Assembly (NCBI RefSeq): GCF_010731595.1
Contig: NZ_AP022582.1
Location: 124,001 to 188,000, forward strand
Direction of reading: 5' to 3'
DNA: 64,000 nucleotides
From: Mycobacterium seoulense
Lineage (GTDB): Bacteria; Actinomycetota; Actinomycetes; Mycobacteriales; Mycobacteriaceae
Numbering within the stretch: position 1 is the stretch's first letter; every line of letters begins with the position of its first letter. A program made the translations under genes and the position numbers. The notes under the pieces were generated by a model that worked only from the letters and a program-made list of their open reading frames with translations, was not told the origin of the DNA and did not search any database. Below are positions 1 through 12,131 of this stretch, in pieces.

Positions 1-1837
1 CGCGGAAGCCGATCATCGGGTTGCTCTCCGTCGCCTCGAAGCCGCTGCCGCCGACCAGGCTGGCGTACTCGTTGGTCTTGAAGTCCGACATCCGCACGAC
101 GACGGGCTTGGGCCAGAAGGCGGCGGCGATGGTGCCGATCCCTTCCGACAGGCGCTCCACGAAGAATTCGGCGCCGTCGGAATAGGCGTACGTCAGCGTT
201 TCGATGGTCCGCCGGGCCTCGGGGTCCTCCACCCGGTCGGGGTGGAGCAGGGCCAGCGGGTGCACCCGGATGTACTCGTTGATGATGAACTCCATCCTGG
301 CCAGCCCCACGCCGTCGTTCGGCAGGAACGACGTCTTGAACGCCAGATCCGGGTTGCCGAGGTTGACCATGATCTCGGTGTGCGGGCGCTCCTGGTCGGA
401 CACCTCGGTGCGATCGACGCGAAAGCCCAACTCGCCGCGGTACACCCGCCCCGTGTCGCCCTCCACGCACGACACCGTGACGACCTCGCCGTCGGGCACG
501 CTCGTGGTGGCGTCACCCGCGCCGACGACTGCGGGGATACCGAGCTCGCGGGCGATGATCGCCGCGTGGCAGGTGCGCCCGCCGCGGTTGGTGACGATGG
601 CCGCCGCGATCTTCATGACGGGTTCCCAGTCGGGCGTGGTGATGTCGGCGACCAGTACGTCGCCGGGCCGGAACTCCGACAGCTTCCCGAGGTTGTCCAT
701 CCGCCTGGCGATGCCCGTGGCGACCTTCTCGCCGACCGAGCGGCCCTCGGCGAGCACCTCCTTGCCTTCGGCGCCCTTGCCCTCGAGCACGTAGCTTTCG
801 ACGACCGTCAGGCTGCGCTGGGAGGCCGCGGTCTCGGGGCGCGCCTGGACGATGTAGAGCCGTCCGTCGAGACCGTCCTTGGCCCATTCGATGTCCATCG
901 GCCGCCCGTAGTGGCCCTCGATGGCGCAGGCGTAGCCGGCCAGCTCGAGGACGTCGTCGTCGGTGACGCAGAACCGGGCCCGGTCGGCCTTCGGGGTGGG
1001 GATGTTGCGGACGGTGTTCTTCGTCTCGCCCTCGACGAAGATCATCTTGACCGCCTTGTCGCCGATCAGCCGGCGCAGCACCGCCCGGTGGCCGGCCTGA
1101 TAGGTCGGCTTGTGGACGTAGAACTCGTCGGGGTCGACGGCTCCCTGGACCACGTTCTCGCCGAGCCCGTAGGCGCCGGTGATGAATACGACGTCGTGGA
1201 AGCCGGATTCGGTGTCCAGGGTGAACATCACCCCTGACGAGGCGAGGTCGGAGCGCACCATCTTCATGATGCCGATCGACAGCGACACCTTGAAGTGGTC
1301 GAAGCCCTGGTCGACCCGGTAGTGGATGGCGCGGTCGGTGAACAGGCTGGCGAAACACCGGCGGCAGGCGTCCAGCAGGCTCTCCGTGCCCTTGATGTTG
1401 AGGAAGGTCTCCTGCTGGCCGGCGAAGCTGGCCGTCGGCAGGTCCTCGGCGGTCGCCGAGCTGCGCACGGCCAGGCTGACGTCTTCCCCGTATTCCTCCT
1501 GCAGCTGGCGGTAGGCAGCCGTGATCTCGGCGGCGAGCTCCGGGGGAAGCCCTGCGCCGTAGACGATTTCGCGGGCCTGCTTGCCCCTGCGCGCCAGCGC
1601 GGTGACGTCGTCGGGGTCGAGGTCGTCGAGCGCGGCGTGCAGCGCGTCCCAGGCGCCCGCGCTGTCCAGCACGTGCCGGTAGGCCTCGGCGGTGATCGCG
1701 AACCCGTGCGGGACGCGCACGCCCTGCCCGGTCAGCTTCTGGAACATCTCGCCCAGCGAGGCGTTCTTCCCGCCGACCAGCGGGACGTCGGAGATGCCGA
1801 TCTCCTCGAAGAAGCGGATGTAGGTGAAATCGCTCAT
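1..1837 (-). CDS. ppsA: Phosphoenolpyruvate synthase, 3' end off the window
   Basis: PEP synthase (pyruvate, water dikinase) makes PEP from pyruvate with ATP going to AMP and phosphate. The visible 612 residues start with an ATP-grasp pyruvate/phosphate dikinase domain (about residues 15-340). The mobile phosphohistidine domain follows, with the signature GGRTCHAAIIARELG and its catalytic His near residue 423. The start of the PEP/pyruvate-binding barrel comes next, with a GFRVDRTE-type segment. The family is usually about 750-790 residues, so roughly 150 are missing beyond position 1. The ATG at 1835-1837 is preceded by GGAGGAAGA. It is last in an operon with the DHOD-like gene (25-base gap) and nifJ. 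Next to a reversible pyruvate:ferredoxin oxidoreductase it could move pyruvate to gluconeogenesis; that link is inference. Confidence 0.9.
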   Translation of the reverse strand, partial: MSDFTYIRFFEEIGISDVPLVGGKNASLGEMFQKLTGQGVRVPHGFAITAEAYRHVLDSAGAWDALHAALDDLDPDDVTALARRGKQAREIVYGAGLPPELAAEITAAYRQLQEEYGEDVSLAVRSSATAEDLPTASFAGQQETFLNIKGTESLLDACRRCFASLFTDRAIHYRVDQGFDHFKVSLSIGIMKMVRSDLASSGVMFTLDTESGFHDVVFITGAYGLGENVVQGAVDPDEFYVHKPTYQAGHRAVLRRLIGDKAVKMIFVEGETKNTVRNIPTPKADRARFCVTDDDVLELAGYACAIEGHYGRPMDIEWAKDGLDGRLYIVQARPETAASQRSLTVVESYVLEGKGAEGKEVLAEGRSVGEKVATGIARRMDNLGKLSEFRPGDVLVADITTPDWEPVMKIAAAIVTNRGGRTCHAAIIARELGIPAVVGAGDATTSVPDGEVVTVSCVEGDTGRVYRGELGFRVDRTEVSDQERPHTEIMVNLGNPDLAFKTSFLPNDGVGLARMEFIINEYIRVHPLALLHPDRVEDPEARRTIETLTYAYSDGAEFFVERLSEGIGTIAAAFWPKPVVVRMSDFKTNEYASLVGGSGFEATESNPMIGFR

Positions 1838-1862
1838 GATGTTCTTCCTCCGGTGGGTTGGA

Positions 1863-2890
1863 TCAATACGCTTCGTAGATACCGCTGTTCGCTTTTCGCA
1901 TGGCCCAGACGTAGTCCGCGCGTTCCCGGGCGGCCAACGATCCAGGCTCCTCGCCGCCGGGCGCCGCCAGGAGCCCCCGCACCTCGTCGAGGCGCTGGAA
2001 ACCCTTGCGGTCCATCCAGTCGGCCAGGTCCCGCAGCAGCACGGCCGCGTACTCGGGACCGTGGCGCAGCAGCGCCGACGCCGACTGGACGACGTCGGCC
2101 CCGGCCAGCAGGTACTTGGCCACGTCGCGGGCCGTCTCGACTCCGGTGCTGGCGGCCAGGCAGGCCTGTATCTGCCTGTGGAGCAACGTTATCCACGTCA
2201 GCGGTAGGCGGGTGTCCGCCGGGCCGGACAGCGAGACGGTGCGCACGGCGCCGAGCGTCTCGGGATCGATGTCGGGCTGCAGGAATCGGTTGAACAGGAC
2301 CAGGCCGTCGGCGCCCGCCGTGTCCAGCCGGTGCGCCATGTCGGCGGTCGCGCTGAAGTAGGGGCTGAGTTTGACGGCGACCGGGATGTAGGCCGCGCCC
2401 TTGACCTCGGCCAGCACGTCGAGGTGGCGCTGCTCCACCGCGCGGCCGTCCACGCCGGCGTCGCCGGGCAGGTAGTAGATGTTCAGCTCGATCGCCGCCG
2501 CGCCGGCGTCCTGCATGCTGCGGGCGTAGTGCGCCCAGTTGCCGGGCGTGGCCGCGTTGAGGCTGCCGATCACGGGGACGTCGACCGCGGCGACCGCGCG
2601 CTCGAGCAGGCGCAGGTAGCGCTGGGCGCCGCTGCCGTTATCCGATGCCTGGACGGTGGCGGGAAAGTAGCTGAGCGACTCGGCGTAGCTTTCGCTGCCC
2701 TGCAACGCCATTGCCTCGTTGTGCGCCGCCTCCCGGCGCAGTTGCTCCTCGAACAGGGAGTACAGCACCACCGCCCCGACGCCCGCGTCGGCGAGCCGGC
2801 GCACCCCGTCGACCGTGCTGCTCAGCGGGGATGCCGATGCCAGCAGGGGGTTGCGCAGCCTCAGGCCCAGGTAGTGGGTGGTCAGGTCCA

Positions 2891-2891
<1 letters not shown>
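1863..2891 (-). CDS. Dihydroorotate-dehydrogenase-like flavoprotein, atypical active site
   Basis: This 342-residue protein has the DHOD/dihydropyrimidine-dehydrogenase TIM-barrel pattern. It opens with a typical flavin-binding strand (LGLRLRNPLLASASP), has a central VAVKLSPYFS strand with the flavin-contacting Lys, and a late AGADGLVLFNR segment. In true DHODs the catalytic Cys or Ser sits in an N-x-S-C-P-N-like loop after the ELN strand. Here that place reads ELNIYYLPG, so the normal base is absent and pyrimidine synthesis is unlikely. It has no C-terminal ferredoxin domain, unlike PreA. Its ATG overlaps the nifJ stop by one base (TGATG), implying translational coupling. From memory, DHOD-like proteins of this sort accompany nifJ in cyanobacteria and some actinobacteria. 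The substrate is unknown. Confidence 0.82.
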
Positions 2892-6459
<3,568 letters not shown>

Positions 6460-6463
<4 letters not shown>

Positions 6464-8133
6464 CGCGGCTCCGGGACCATTTCGATGGCGTGCACCGGGC
6501 ACTGCTCGTAGCAGGTGGCGCAACCGGTGCAGCGGTCGTAGTCGAAGCGGTAGCGGTGACCGGGCCCCAGCTTGATCACCGCGTCCTCCGGGCAGGCGCC
6601 CAGGCAGCCGTCGCACTCGAAGCAGTTGCCGCACGACAGGCACCGGCCGGCCTCGAACGTCGCGGCCTGCGCCGACAGGCCGCCGACGACCTCGTCGAAT
6701 CCGCTGATGCGTTGCGCGGCAGGAAGTTCGGGCTCGGCGCGCCGGGAGGCGTCGCCGAAGTACCACAGGTGCAGCCGGTCGAACTCCGCGGTCGGATGCT
6801 TGGGCGCGCGTTCCCCGTCGGCGCCGCGCAGCCACGCGTCGATGTGGCGGGCCGCCTTCTTGCCGTGCCCGACGGCGACCGTCACGGTGCGCTCGCAGGG
6901 CACCATGTCGCCGCCGGCGAACACCCCCGGGCATCCGGTCATCAGCGACGACGACACCCGCACCGAGCCGTCGTCGTCGAACTCCACGCCGGGCAGGCTG
7001 CGCATGAACGCCGACTCGGTTTCCTGCCCCAGCGCCATGATCACGGTGTCGGCCGCGAGCGTCTCGAACTGCCCGGTAGGCACCGGGCGCCCGGAATCGT
7101 CGAGCCGCATGAGCTCCACCTGAAGCTCGGGGCCGTCGAAGGCGGTGATCGTGCGCAGCCAGTGGATCCGCACGCCCTCGCGCTCGGCCTCGGCCACCTC
7201 GTGGGAGTGCGCGGGCATCTGGGCCGCCGTGCGGCGGTAGATGATGACGGCGTCCTCGGCGCCCAGCCGGCGCGCCACGCGCGCGGCGTCCACCGCGGTG
7301 TCGCCGCCGCCGTAGACGGCGACGCGGCGGCCGAGTTCGGGTGTTTCGCCGGCGGCGACGGCGCGCAGGAACGAGACCGCGTCCAGCATCGCCCCGGCGT
7401 CGGCGGCCGGGATGTCCACGCGTTTGGCGAGGTGGGCGCCGACGGCGACGAACACCGCGTCGAAGCCCCCGGATTCGCGTTCGGCGGCCAGGTCCTCGAC
7501 CCGGTGCCCGCACGTGAACTCCACGCCCAGCGCGGCGATGCGGTCGATCTCGGCGTCCAGCACGTCGCGGGGCAGCCGGTATTTCGGGATGCCGTAGCGC
7601 ATCATTCCGCCCGGCTGCGCGGCGGTGTCACGGACCTCCACCCGGTGGCCGAGCCGCGTGAGGTGATAGGCGGCCGACAGCCCGCTGGGGCCGGCGCCGA
7701 CCACCAGCACCCGCTTGCCGGTCGGCTGCGGGGGCGGGTCGAACAGCCATCCTTGCGCCCGGGCGGTGTCGCCGAGGAACCGCTCCACCGCGTGGATCGA
7801 CACCGAGGAGTCCAGGTGCGCCCGGTTGCAGACGGATTCGCAGGGGTGGTAGCAGACGCGGCCGTGGATCGCGGCGAAGGGGTTGTCGGCGGTCAACTGC
7901 CGCCAGGCCGCTTCGATGCGGCCGGCCCGGGCGTGAGCGAGCCACGCCTGGATGTTCTCGCCGGCGGGGCATCCGGCGTTGCACGGCGGCAGCAGGTCGA
8001 CGTAAATCGGCCGGCGTTCGCGGGCCGGTCCGGTGCGCGACCGCCCGTGCAGGAGGTCGGGCAGTGCGGTCAGGTCGGTGCGGGGCCCGGCGGCGAAAGC
8101 ATCTGCCTCGCCGGTGAATTGCTCTCCCGTCAC
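6460..8133 (-). CDS. GltD/PreT-like NAD(P)H-ferredoxin flavoprotein with C-terminal ferredoxin domain
   Basis: About 557 residues. The N-terminal Fe-S domain has the Cys set CNAGCPAGENIQAW ... CYHPCESVCNR typical of the glutamate synthase small subunit. An FAD Rossmann motif GAGPSGLSAAYHL lies near residue 145 and a pyridine-nucleotide motif YGGGDTAVDAARVARRLG near 265. The last 60 residues carry ferredoxin motifs CLSCGNCFECDGCLGACP and CTGCATCYEQCP. No GltB partner is nearby; instead nifJ follows by ATGA overlap, so ferredoxin/NAD(P)H exchange for PFOR is the likely role. The start is uncertain. GTG at 8133 is the last plausible start before conserved sequence, but its purine-rich AGGGGG run abuts it; GTG at 8142 is the alternative. 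It is first in the operon, about 60 bases from a DosR-like box. Confidence 0.88.
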
Positions 8134-8189
8134 CCCCCTCACGATATGGCCGGGGGCGCGCCGCCACAGCCGCCGTTTGGCCTCAGTAC

Positions 8190-8209
8190 CTGAGGACTTA
8201 CGGCCCTGC
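8190..8209. promoter_or_regulatory. DosR (DevR) box between nifJ operon and tgs1
   Basis: The core GGACTTACGGCCC closely matches the DosR consensus TTSGGGACTWWAGTCCCSAA, in the GGACTT-N-CGGCCC form common upstream of strongly induced DosR genes. The site is 32 bases before the tgs1 start and about 57 bases upstream of the divergent GltD/PreT-like start, so it could serve either or both. tgs1 (Rv3130c) is a known DosR target in M. tuberculosis. Called by eye, not by matrix scoring. Confidence 0.72.
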
Positions 8210-8241
8210 CAACAGGGCATAGCGGCGCGGAAAGTAGCACC

Positions 8242-9618
8242 ATGGAGCAATTGACCGCGCTCGATGCCGGCTTCCTGGAGGTGGAGGACTCCGACCCGCA
8301 CGTGAGCCTCGCGGTCGGCGGTGTGTCGATCCTCGAGGGGCCGGCCCCGACATACGAGGAGTTCGCCGCTTCGTTCGCCGAACGGGTTGAGACGATCCCG
8401 CGCTGCAAGCAGGTCCTGCGGACACATCCGCTCGACCTGCGGCCGCCGGAATGGGTGGACGACCCGCACTTCGACGTCGGACGCCACCTGCACCGCGTGG
8501 CGCTGCCGCACCCCGGCGGCGACGCGGAGCTGTTCGAGATGATCGCCGCGCTGATGGAGCACCGGCTGGACCGGGAGCGCCCGCTGTGGGAATGCTGGAT
8601 CATCGAGGGCCTCAGCAAAGACCGGTGGGCGGTGCTGACCAAGATCCACCACTGCATCGCCGACGGCATCGCGACGACCCAGCTCTTGGCGAAGTTCAGC
8701 GACGACGGTGACGGCGACACCTTCGCCGCCGACGTCGGCGCCGCCAAGAAACCCGCGGGCGCGGGTCTGCCCAAGATCAACCTCAACCCGTTGAGCTGGG
8801 TGAGCGGAATCGGTCGAAGCGCGCTCGGCGCCGTGGCCGCCGCCGAACGCGCGGCGATCGGCGCGGCCGAGCTGGCCGCCGGCCTGCTGCACCCCGCCCC
8901 CGAATCGTCGCTGAACGGGCCGGTCACCACGATGCGGCGGTACAGCGCGGCCCGGGCCCGGTTGGCCGACATGCACAAAGTCGCCCGGACGTTCGGTGTC
9001 ACGCTGAACGACGTTGCGCTGGCTGCGATTACCCACAGCTATCGCGAGGTCTTGCTGGCGCGCGGGGAACAGCCCGGCCCGGATTCACTGCGCACGCTGG
9101 TACCCGTCTCGGTCCGCGCGGTCGACCACTTCAACGTCGCCGGCAACCGGGTCTCGGCGATGCTGCCGTTGCTGCCGGTCGAGGAGGCGGACCCCGTGGA
9201 GCAGCTGAAGCGCGTGCACGACCGGCTCGCCCACGCCAAGGCGAGCAGCCAGAGCGAGGGCGGCAGCGCCATGGTCGTGGCGGCCCAGCGCACCCCGTTC
9301 GCGCTGTCCGCGTGGGCGATTCGCTTGCTCTCCCGGTTGCCCCAGCGCGCGGTGGTGGCCTTGGCGACCAACGTCCCCGGCCCACGCAGCCGGCAGCGGC
9401 TGATGGGCCGCCGGGTGCTGGAGCTGCTGCCGATCCCGCCGATCGCCCTTCAGGTGCGCACCGGCGTCGCGATGCTCAGCTACGCCGACACCTTCGTCTT
9501 CGGCATCACCGCCGACTACGACACCGCGCCCGACATCGACACGCTCGCCTCCGGTATCGGGGACGGCATCGCGCAGCTCGTGGCGGCCGCCCGCGCCCGG
9601 CGCCGCAAGTCGTCATGA
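8242..9618 (+). CDS. tgs1: Wax ester synthase / diacylglycerol acyltransferase, Tgs1-like
   Basis: This enzyme acylates diacylglycerol with long-chain acyl-CoA to make the triacylglycerol stored by hypoxic mycobacteria. The 458 residues show the acyltransferase motif HHCIADG (residues about 137-143), the N-terminal LDAGFLEVEDSDPHVSL block and the C-terminal ATNVPGPRS motif. From memory the sequence follows Rv3130c (Tgs1, 463 aa) better than other Tgs paralogues: MNHLTTLDAGFLKAED there, MEQLTALDAGFLEVED here. The ATG is 32 bases after a DosR-like box. The 3' end overlaps the convergent PAS-ANTAR gene by six bases. Orthology to Tgs1 rather than another DosR-linked paralogue is likely but not proven. 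Confidence 0.9.
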   Translation: MEQLTALDAGFLEVEDSDPHVSLAVGGVSILEGPAPTYEEFAASFAERVETIPRCKQVLRTHPLDLRPPEWVDDPHFDVGRHLHRVALPHPGGDAELFEMIAALMEHRLDRERPLWECWIIEGLSKDRWAVLTKIHHCIADGIATTQLLAKFSDDGDGDTFAADVGAAKKPAGAGLPKINLNPLSWVSGIGRSALGAVAAAERAAIGAAELAAGLLHPAPESSLNGPVTTMRRYSAARARLADMHKVARTFGVTLNDVALAAITHSYREVLLARGEQPGPDSLRTLVPVSVRAVDHFNVAGNRVSAMLPLLPVEEADPVEQLKRVHDRLAHAKASSQSEGGSAMVVAAQRTPFALSAWAIRLLSRLPQRAVVALATNVPGPRSRQRLMGRRVLELLPIPPIALQVRTGVAMLSYADTFVFGITADYDTAPDIDTLASGIGDGIAQLVAAARARRRKSS

Positions 9619-10293
9619 CATGTCGGCTTGGGCGACGCGCTGATGGGCGGTCAGCAGTAAATGATCGAACTCCGGTCGTGCGCCCAGATGCAAACGGGCA
9701 CCGCGGAAATCCTCGGCGATCTGCTCGGCGAGCGGTCGTAGTTTGATATTCGCTTCCTGGGAAAGCCATTTGAGTAACTCGAAGGCCGCGCCGGCGCTGA
9801 TGCCGTAGACCAGCATCAGCATGCCCTTGGCCTGTTCGATGCCCGCCCGGTTCTCGCTGATCTCGGCCAGCTTGGCGCTGACGATCTCCTCGTTCGCCTG
9901 CCCCGGGGCTCGGGTGACGTCGATATAGAACCCATGCGTTCCGACCACGTCGCCGTCGTCGTCGAAGAGCCGGTCGCTCACCACGACGACGTGGCGCACG
10001 TTCCCGGCGGTGTCGACGATCCGATGGCGAGTGCTGAACGCCTGTCGGGTGTTCACGATCTGATCGATGGTGGCGGCGACCAGCCCGCGGTCGTCGGGAT
10101 GCTTGTGCGAGAGCACCAGCTCGGTGGTCGGCGTGACGCTGCCGGGCTCATACCCGTGCATCCGTTGCACCTGCTCCGACCACTCCCAGCGCTGGTCGGT
10201 GAAGTAGAAGCGAAACCAGCCGGCCGGCTGCGCGGCGCCGCCGGCCAACGCCCGTTCGACGTCAGCCGTCTGCCCGTCGAGTTCCCACTTCAT
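9613..10293 (-). CDS. PAS and ANTAR domain RNA-binding regulator
   Basis: 226 residues. A PAS fold (about 25-135) has the characteristic WEWSEQVQRMHGYEPG opening and HPDDR and HGFYIDVT ends typical of PAS_3. An ANTAR domain (about 145-200) is seen as RAGIEQAKGMLMLVYGISAGAAFELL, the Ala/Gly-containing helix pair that binds tandem RNA hairpins. Family members act as transcription antiterminators controlled by the linked sensor. The ATG at 10293 has GGGGTGCGAG upstream; the frame stays open to 10443, but that extension is not PAS-like and was not used. The 3' end overlaps tgs1. What the PAS domain senses and which RNAs are bound cannot be read from the sequence. Confidence 0.88.
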   Translation of the reverse strand: MKWELDGQTADVERALAGGAAQPAGWFRFYFTDQRWEWSEQVQRMHGYEPGSVTPTTELVLSHKHPDDRGLVAATIDQIVNTRQAFSTRHRIVDTAGNVRHVVVVSDRLFDDDGDVVGTHGFYIDVTRAPGQANEEIVSAKLAEISENRAGIEQAKGMLMLVYGISAGAAFELLKWLSQEANIKLRPLAEQIAEDFRGARLHLGARPEFDHLLLTAHQRVAQADMS

Positions 10294-10384
10294 CTCGCAC
10301 CCCGTCGAACCTGCTGCCCGGGAGCCGGGCGGCGGCACCGTGTGGTTGGCACGGGCCCGCGCCGCCGCCCTGCCCGGCCGGCGA

Positions 10385-10834
10385 TCAGGCGTTGATGACC
10401 TCGCGCTGCGAGGCGTTCTGGTCGATGACGGTCTGCGCGTCACCGCGCTCGATGGTGATCTTGCGCGGCTTGGCCTTTTCGGCCACCGGAATACGCAGTC
10501 GCAGAACGCCTTCGCGGTAGGACGCCTCGATCTTGTCGGTGTCGAGGTTGTCGCCGAGCACCAATTGCCGGCTGAACACCCCGCGTGGCCGTTCGGTGGC
10601 CAGCATCTCGCGGTTGGGGTCGAGCCCGGGCCGCTCGGCGCGCACGGTCACCACGTTTCGCTCGATGTCGATGTCGAGCGAGTTGACGTCGATGCCCGGC
10701 AGATCGAACTCGACGAAGAAAACTTCGCCCTCGCGCCAGGCGTCCATCGGCATCACCGCCGGGCGGGCGGCCGTGCCGAACACCTGGTGGGCAAAGCGGT
10801 CGAGGTCACGGAAGGGGTCGCTCCGCATCAGCAT
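10385..10834 (-). CDS. hsp18: 18 kDa antigen, alpha-crystallin small heat shock protein
   Basis: This 149-residue ATP-independent chaperone is very close to the M. leprae 18 kDa antigen (148 aa) by recall: [31 protein letters not shown] and [14 protein letters not shown] are shared blocks. The alpha-crystallin domain spans about residues 35-135, with the closing [12 protein letters not shown] tail motif. ATG at 10834 is preferred because AGAGGTG sits seven bases upstream; an in-frame GTG three codons earlier would overlap that site. It is transcribed divergently from a MerR-type gene. A clear sigma-A-like promoter with a perfect palindrome just downstream of its -10 suggests repression by that neighbour. 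Confidence 0.95.
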   Translation of the reverse strand: MLMRSDPFRDLDRFAHQVFGTAARPAVMPMDAWREGEVFFVEFDLPGIDVNSLDIDIERNVVTVRAERPGLDPNREMLATERPRGVFSRQLVLGDNLDTDKIEASYREGVLRLRIPVAEKAKPRKITIERGDAQTVIDQNASQREVINA

Positions 10835-10879
10835 GGTGGTCACCTCTCACTCCAATCTAGGCTGTGGTCTGGTAATTAC

Positions 10880-10897
10880 CTATGTCTAATGACATAG
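10880..10897. promoter_or_regulatory. Perfect palindromic operator candidate, hsp18/merR intergenic region
   Basis: CTATGTC-TAAT-GACATAG is a perfect 7-base inverted repeat with a 4-base AT spacer. It starts five bases downstream of the hsp18 -10 hexamer, so it covers the likely transcription start, a classical repressor position. It is not the HAIR element CTTGAGT-N7-ACTCAAG used by HspR. The divergent MerR protein is the obvious candidate ligand; that is inference. Confidence 0.6.
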
Positions 10898-10901
10898 ATT
10901 T

Positions 10902-10930
10902 TGTATAGCACTGTCGACACAATGGCGCAA
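10902..10930 (-). promoter_or_regulatory. Sigma-A-type promoter of hsp18
   Basis: Read on the minus strand: -35 TTGCGC (10930-10925), 17-base spacer, -10 TATACA (10907-10902). These match TTGACA and TATAAT at 4/6 and 5/6 with ideal spacing. The predicted start falls inside the adjacent palindrome, about 60 bases before the hsp18 ATG. Confidence 0.6.
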
Positions 10931-10977
10931 CTGTGATAAATAGATTTTCTGAGCCGTCAGCTTCGAGGAGACGCGTG

Positions 10978-11358
10978 ATGACCGACCAAACCGGCGATTC
11001 GGGTGCCCCGGCGCCCGATCACGGCGTGTACGGCATCTCGGTGGCCGCCGAGCTTTCGGGCATCGCCGTGCAATCGTTGCGCCTTTACGAACGCCATGGC
11101 CTGGTCACGCCGGCGCGCAGCGATGGCGGCACGAGGCGATACAGCGCCCACGACCTGGCCCGGCTCAGGCGCATCAGCGAGCTCGTCGACGCCGGCGTCA
11201 ACCTCGCCGGCGTCGCCCGCATCCTCGACCTCGAGGATCACAACGCGTCGCTCTCGGCGGCCAACACCGACCTACGGTCCACCAACCATTCTCTGCGGAA
11301 GGCCGCGAGATCCGCGAAGTTCACCGCCGCCACCCGGCCCGGCGACCAAGAGGCCTGA
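10978..11358 (+). CDS. MerR-family (HspR-like) transcriptional regulator
   Basis: 126 residues. A winged helix-turn-helix of the MerR type occupies residues about 15-85: YGISVAAELSGIAVQSLRLYERHGLV, then RRYSAHDLARLRRI. A short helical tail, not a metal-binding loop, follows. The HspR-like form (VYxIxxAAxLxG, LYERxGLxxPxR) and the divergent hsp18 point to control of heat-shock or stress chaperone genes. The ATG at 10978 follows GAGGAG by seven bases; the frame is open upstream but lacks conserved sequence. No DnaK/GrpE/DnaJ genes are adjacent, so this is a second HspR-like regulator and not hspR itself. Confidence 0.87.
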   Translation: MTDQTGDSGAPAPDHGVYGISVAAELSGIAVQSLRLYERHGLVTPARSDGGTRRYSAHDLARLRRISELVDAGVNLAGVARILDLEDHNASLSAANTDLRSTNHSLRKAARSAKFTAATRPGDQEA

Positions 11359-11376
11359 CCGCCACCTGCGCTCGCC

Positions 11377-11401
11377 GATTGCGCTCACCGACATCGGGTA
11401 C
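11377..11401 (+). promoter_or_regulatory. SigF/SigB-type promoter, DUF1360 gene
   Basis: GATT (11377-11380), 15-base spacer, GGGTAC (11396-11401). This is one base off GTTT and one off GGGTAT. It lies 35 bases before the DUF1360 ATG. Confidence 0.45.
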
Positions 11402-11435
11402 CCAGCGTGCTGTGCCCTTGATTGGAGGAGATGCG

Positions 11436-11972
11436 ATGGCAGAGGTGGCGGAAGCCAAGGCCCAGGTGCTCGACGGCGCACGGCGCGAGGCGGACGCCTA
11501 CCGCGGTGAGGCGCCCCGGCCGCTGGGCGGCTACGTGGCGGTGCTGGTCATCTACTCCGTCGTGGTGGTTGTCGCGACCGTGGTCGCGCTGCTCAGCGGG
11601 CGCACACTCCCGGAGCGGTGGCGAATCCAGGACCTGATCACGGTCACCCTGGGCACCCACAAGCTGTCGCGGACGCTGGCCAAGGACGCGGTGACGAGCC
11701 CGCTGCGCGCGCCGTTCACGCGCTATGCGGGCACCGGCGGCCCGGCGGAGGTCAAAGAGGAAGTCCGCAACGACAGCCAACTGCGGCACAGCCTGGGGGA
11801 GCTGTTGACCTGTCCGTTCTGCCTGGACATGTGGGTGGCGACCGGCTTCGCCATCGGTCTGGTGTTCGCGCCGCGATTCACCCGCCTGATCGCCGGTGTG
11901 TTCACCGTGCTGGCCGGTGCCGACTTCCTGCAGCTCGGCTACGCGATGGCCCAGCGGTCGGCCGAAGGCTGA
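11436..11972 (+). CDS. DUF1360 membrane protein
   Basis: 178 residues. A hydrophobic segment is at about 32-53 (YVAVLVIYSVVVVVATVVALL), and the C-terminal half has two more (VATGFAIGLVFAP and LIAGVFTVLAGADFL). The diagnostic DUF1360 features are THKLSRTLAKDAVTSPLRAPFTR and the LLTCPFCLDMW dicysteine motif. DUF1360 (YnfB-like, sporulation-associated in Bacillus) has no known biochemical role. The ATG at 11436 has GGAGGAG five bases upstream. A SigF-like promoter upstream suggests stress expression. Confidence 0.85.
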   Translation: MAEVAEAKAQVLDGARREADAYRGEAPRPLGGYVAVLVIYSVVVVVATVVALLSGRTLPERWRIQDLITVTLGTHKLSRTLAKDAVTSPLRAPFTRYAGTGGPAEVKEEVRNDSQLRHSLGELLTCPFCLDMWVATGFAIGLVFAPRFTRLIAGVFTVLAGADFLQLGYAMAQRSAEG

Positions 11973-12095
11973 CGAGCGCTCATCCGGTCTTCGGCATCGG
12001 GATGCCCTCCAGGCTCATCGACGTCGCGAAATCACTGATCGACAGCGAGCATCCGCTCAAGTGCCGACACGGTTGACGGCGCCGGCCAGGCGGGA

Positions 12096-12120
12096 GTTTC
12101 GGCGGGCGCCAGGCGGGTAT
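12096..12120 (+). promoter_or_regulatory. Perfect SigF-type promoter, zinc alcohol dehydrogenase
   Basis: GTTT (12096-12099), 15 bases, GGGTAT (12115-12120): an exact match to the mycobacterial SigF consensus. Transcription should start around 12126-12128, at or just before the first usable start codons, so the mRNA would be leaderless or nearly so. Confidence 0.75.
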
Positions 12121-12131
12121 GTGCTGTGCAC

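Noticed and set aside
242..1237. Plus-strand frames over ppsA
   Set aside because: GC-frame shadows of a conserved enzyme on the other strand.
6464..7513. Upstream extension of nifJ to 1540 residues
   Set aside because: The extra part is an out-of-frame reading of the upstream flavoprotein; PFOR homology begins at MTRATIDG.
6490..8193. 567-residue plus-strand frame over the GltD/PreT-like gene
   Set aside because: No motifs; the opposite strand carries FAD, NAD(P) and ferredoxin motifs.
8134..9036. Extension of the GltD/PreT-like protein into the tgs1 region
   Set aside because: No conserved sequence before the Fe-S domain, and it would overlap tgs1 antisense and the DosR box.
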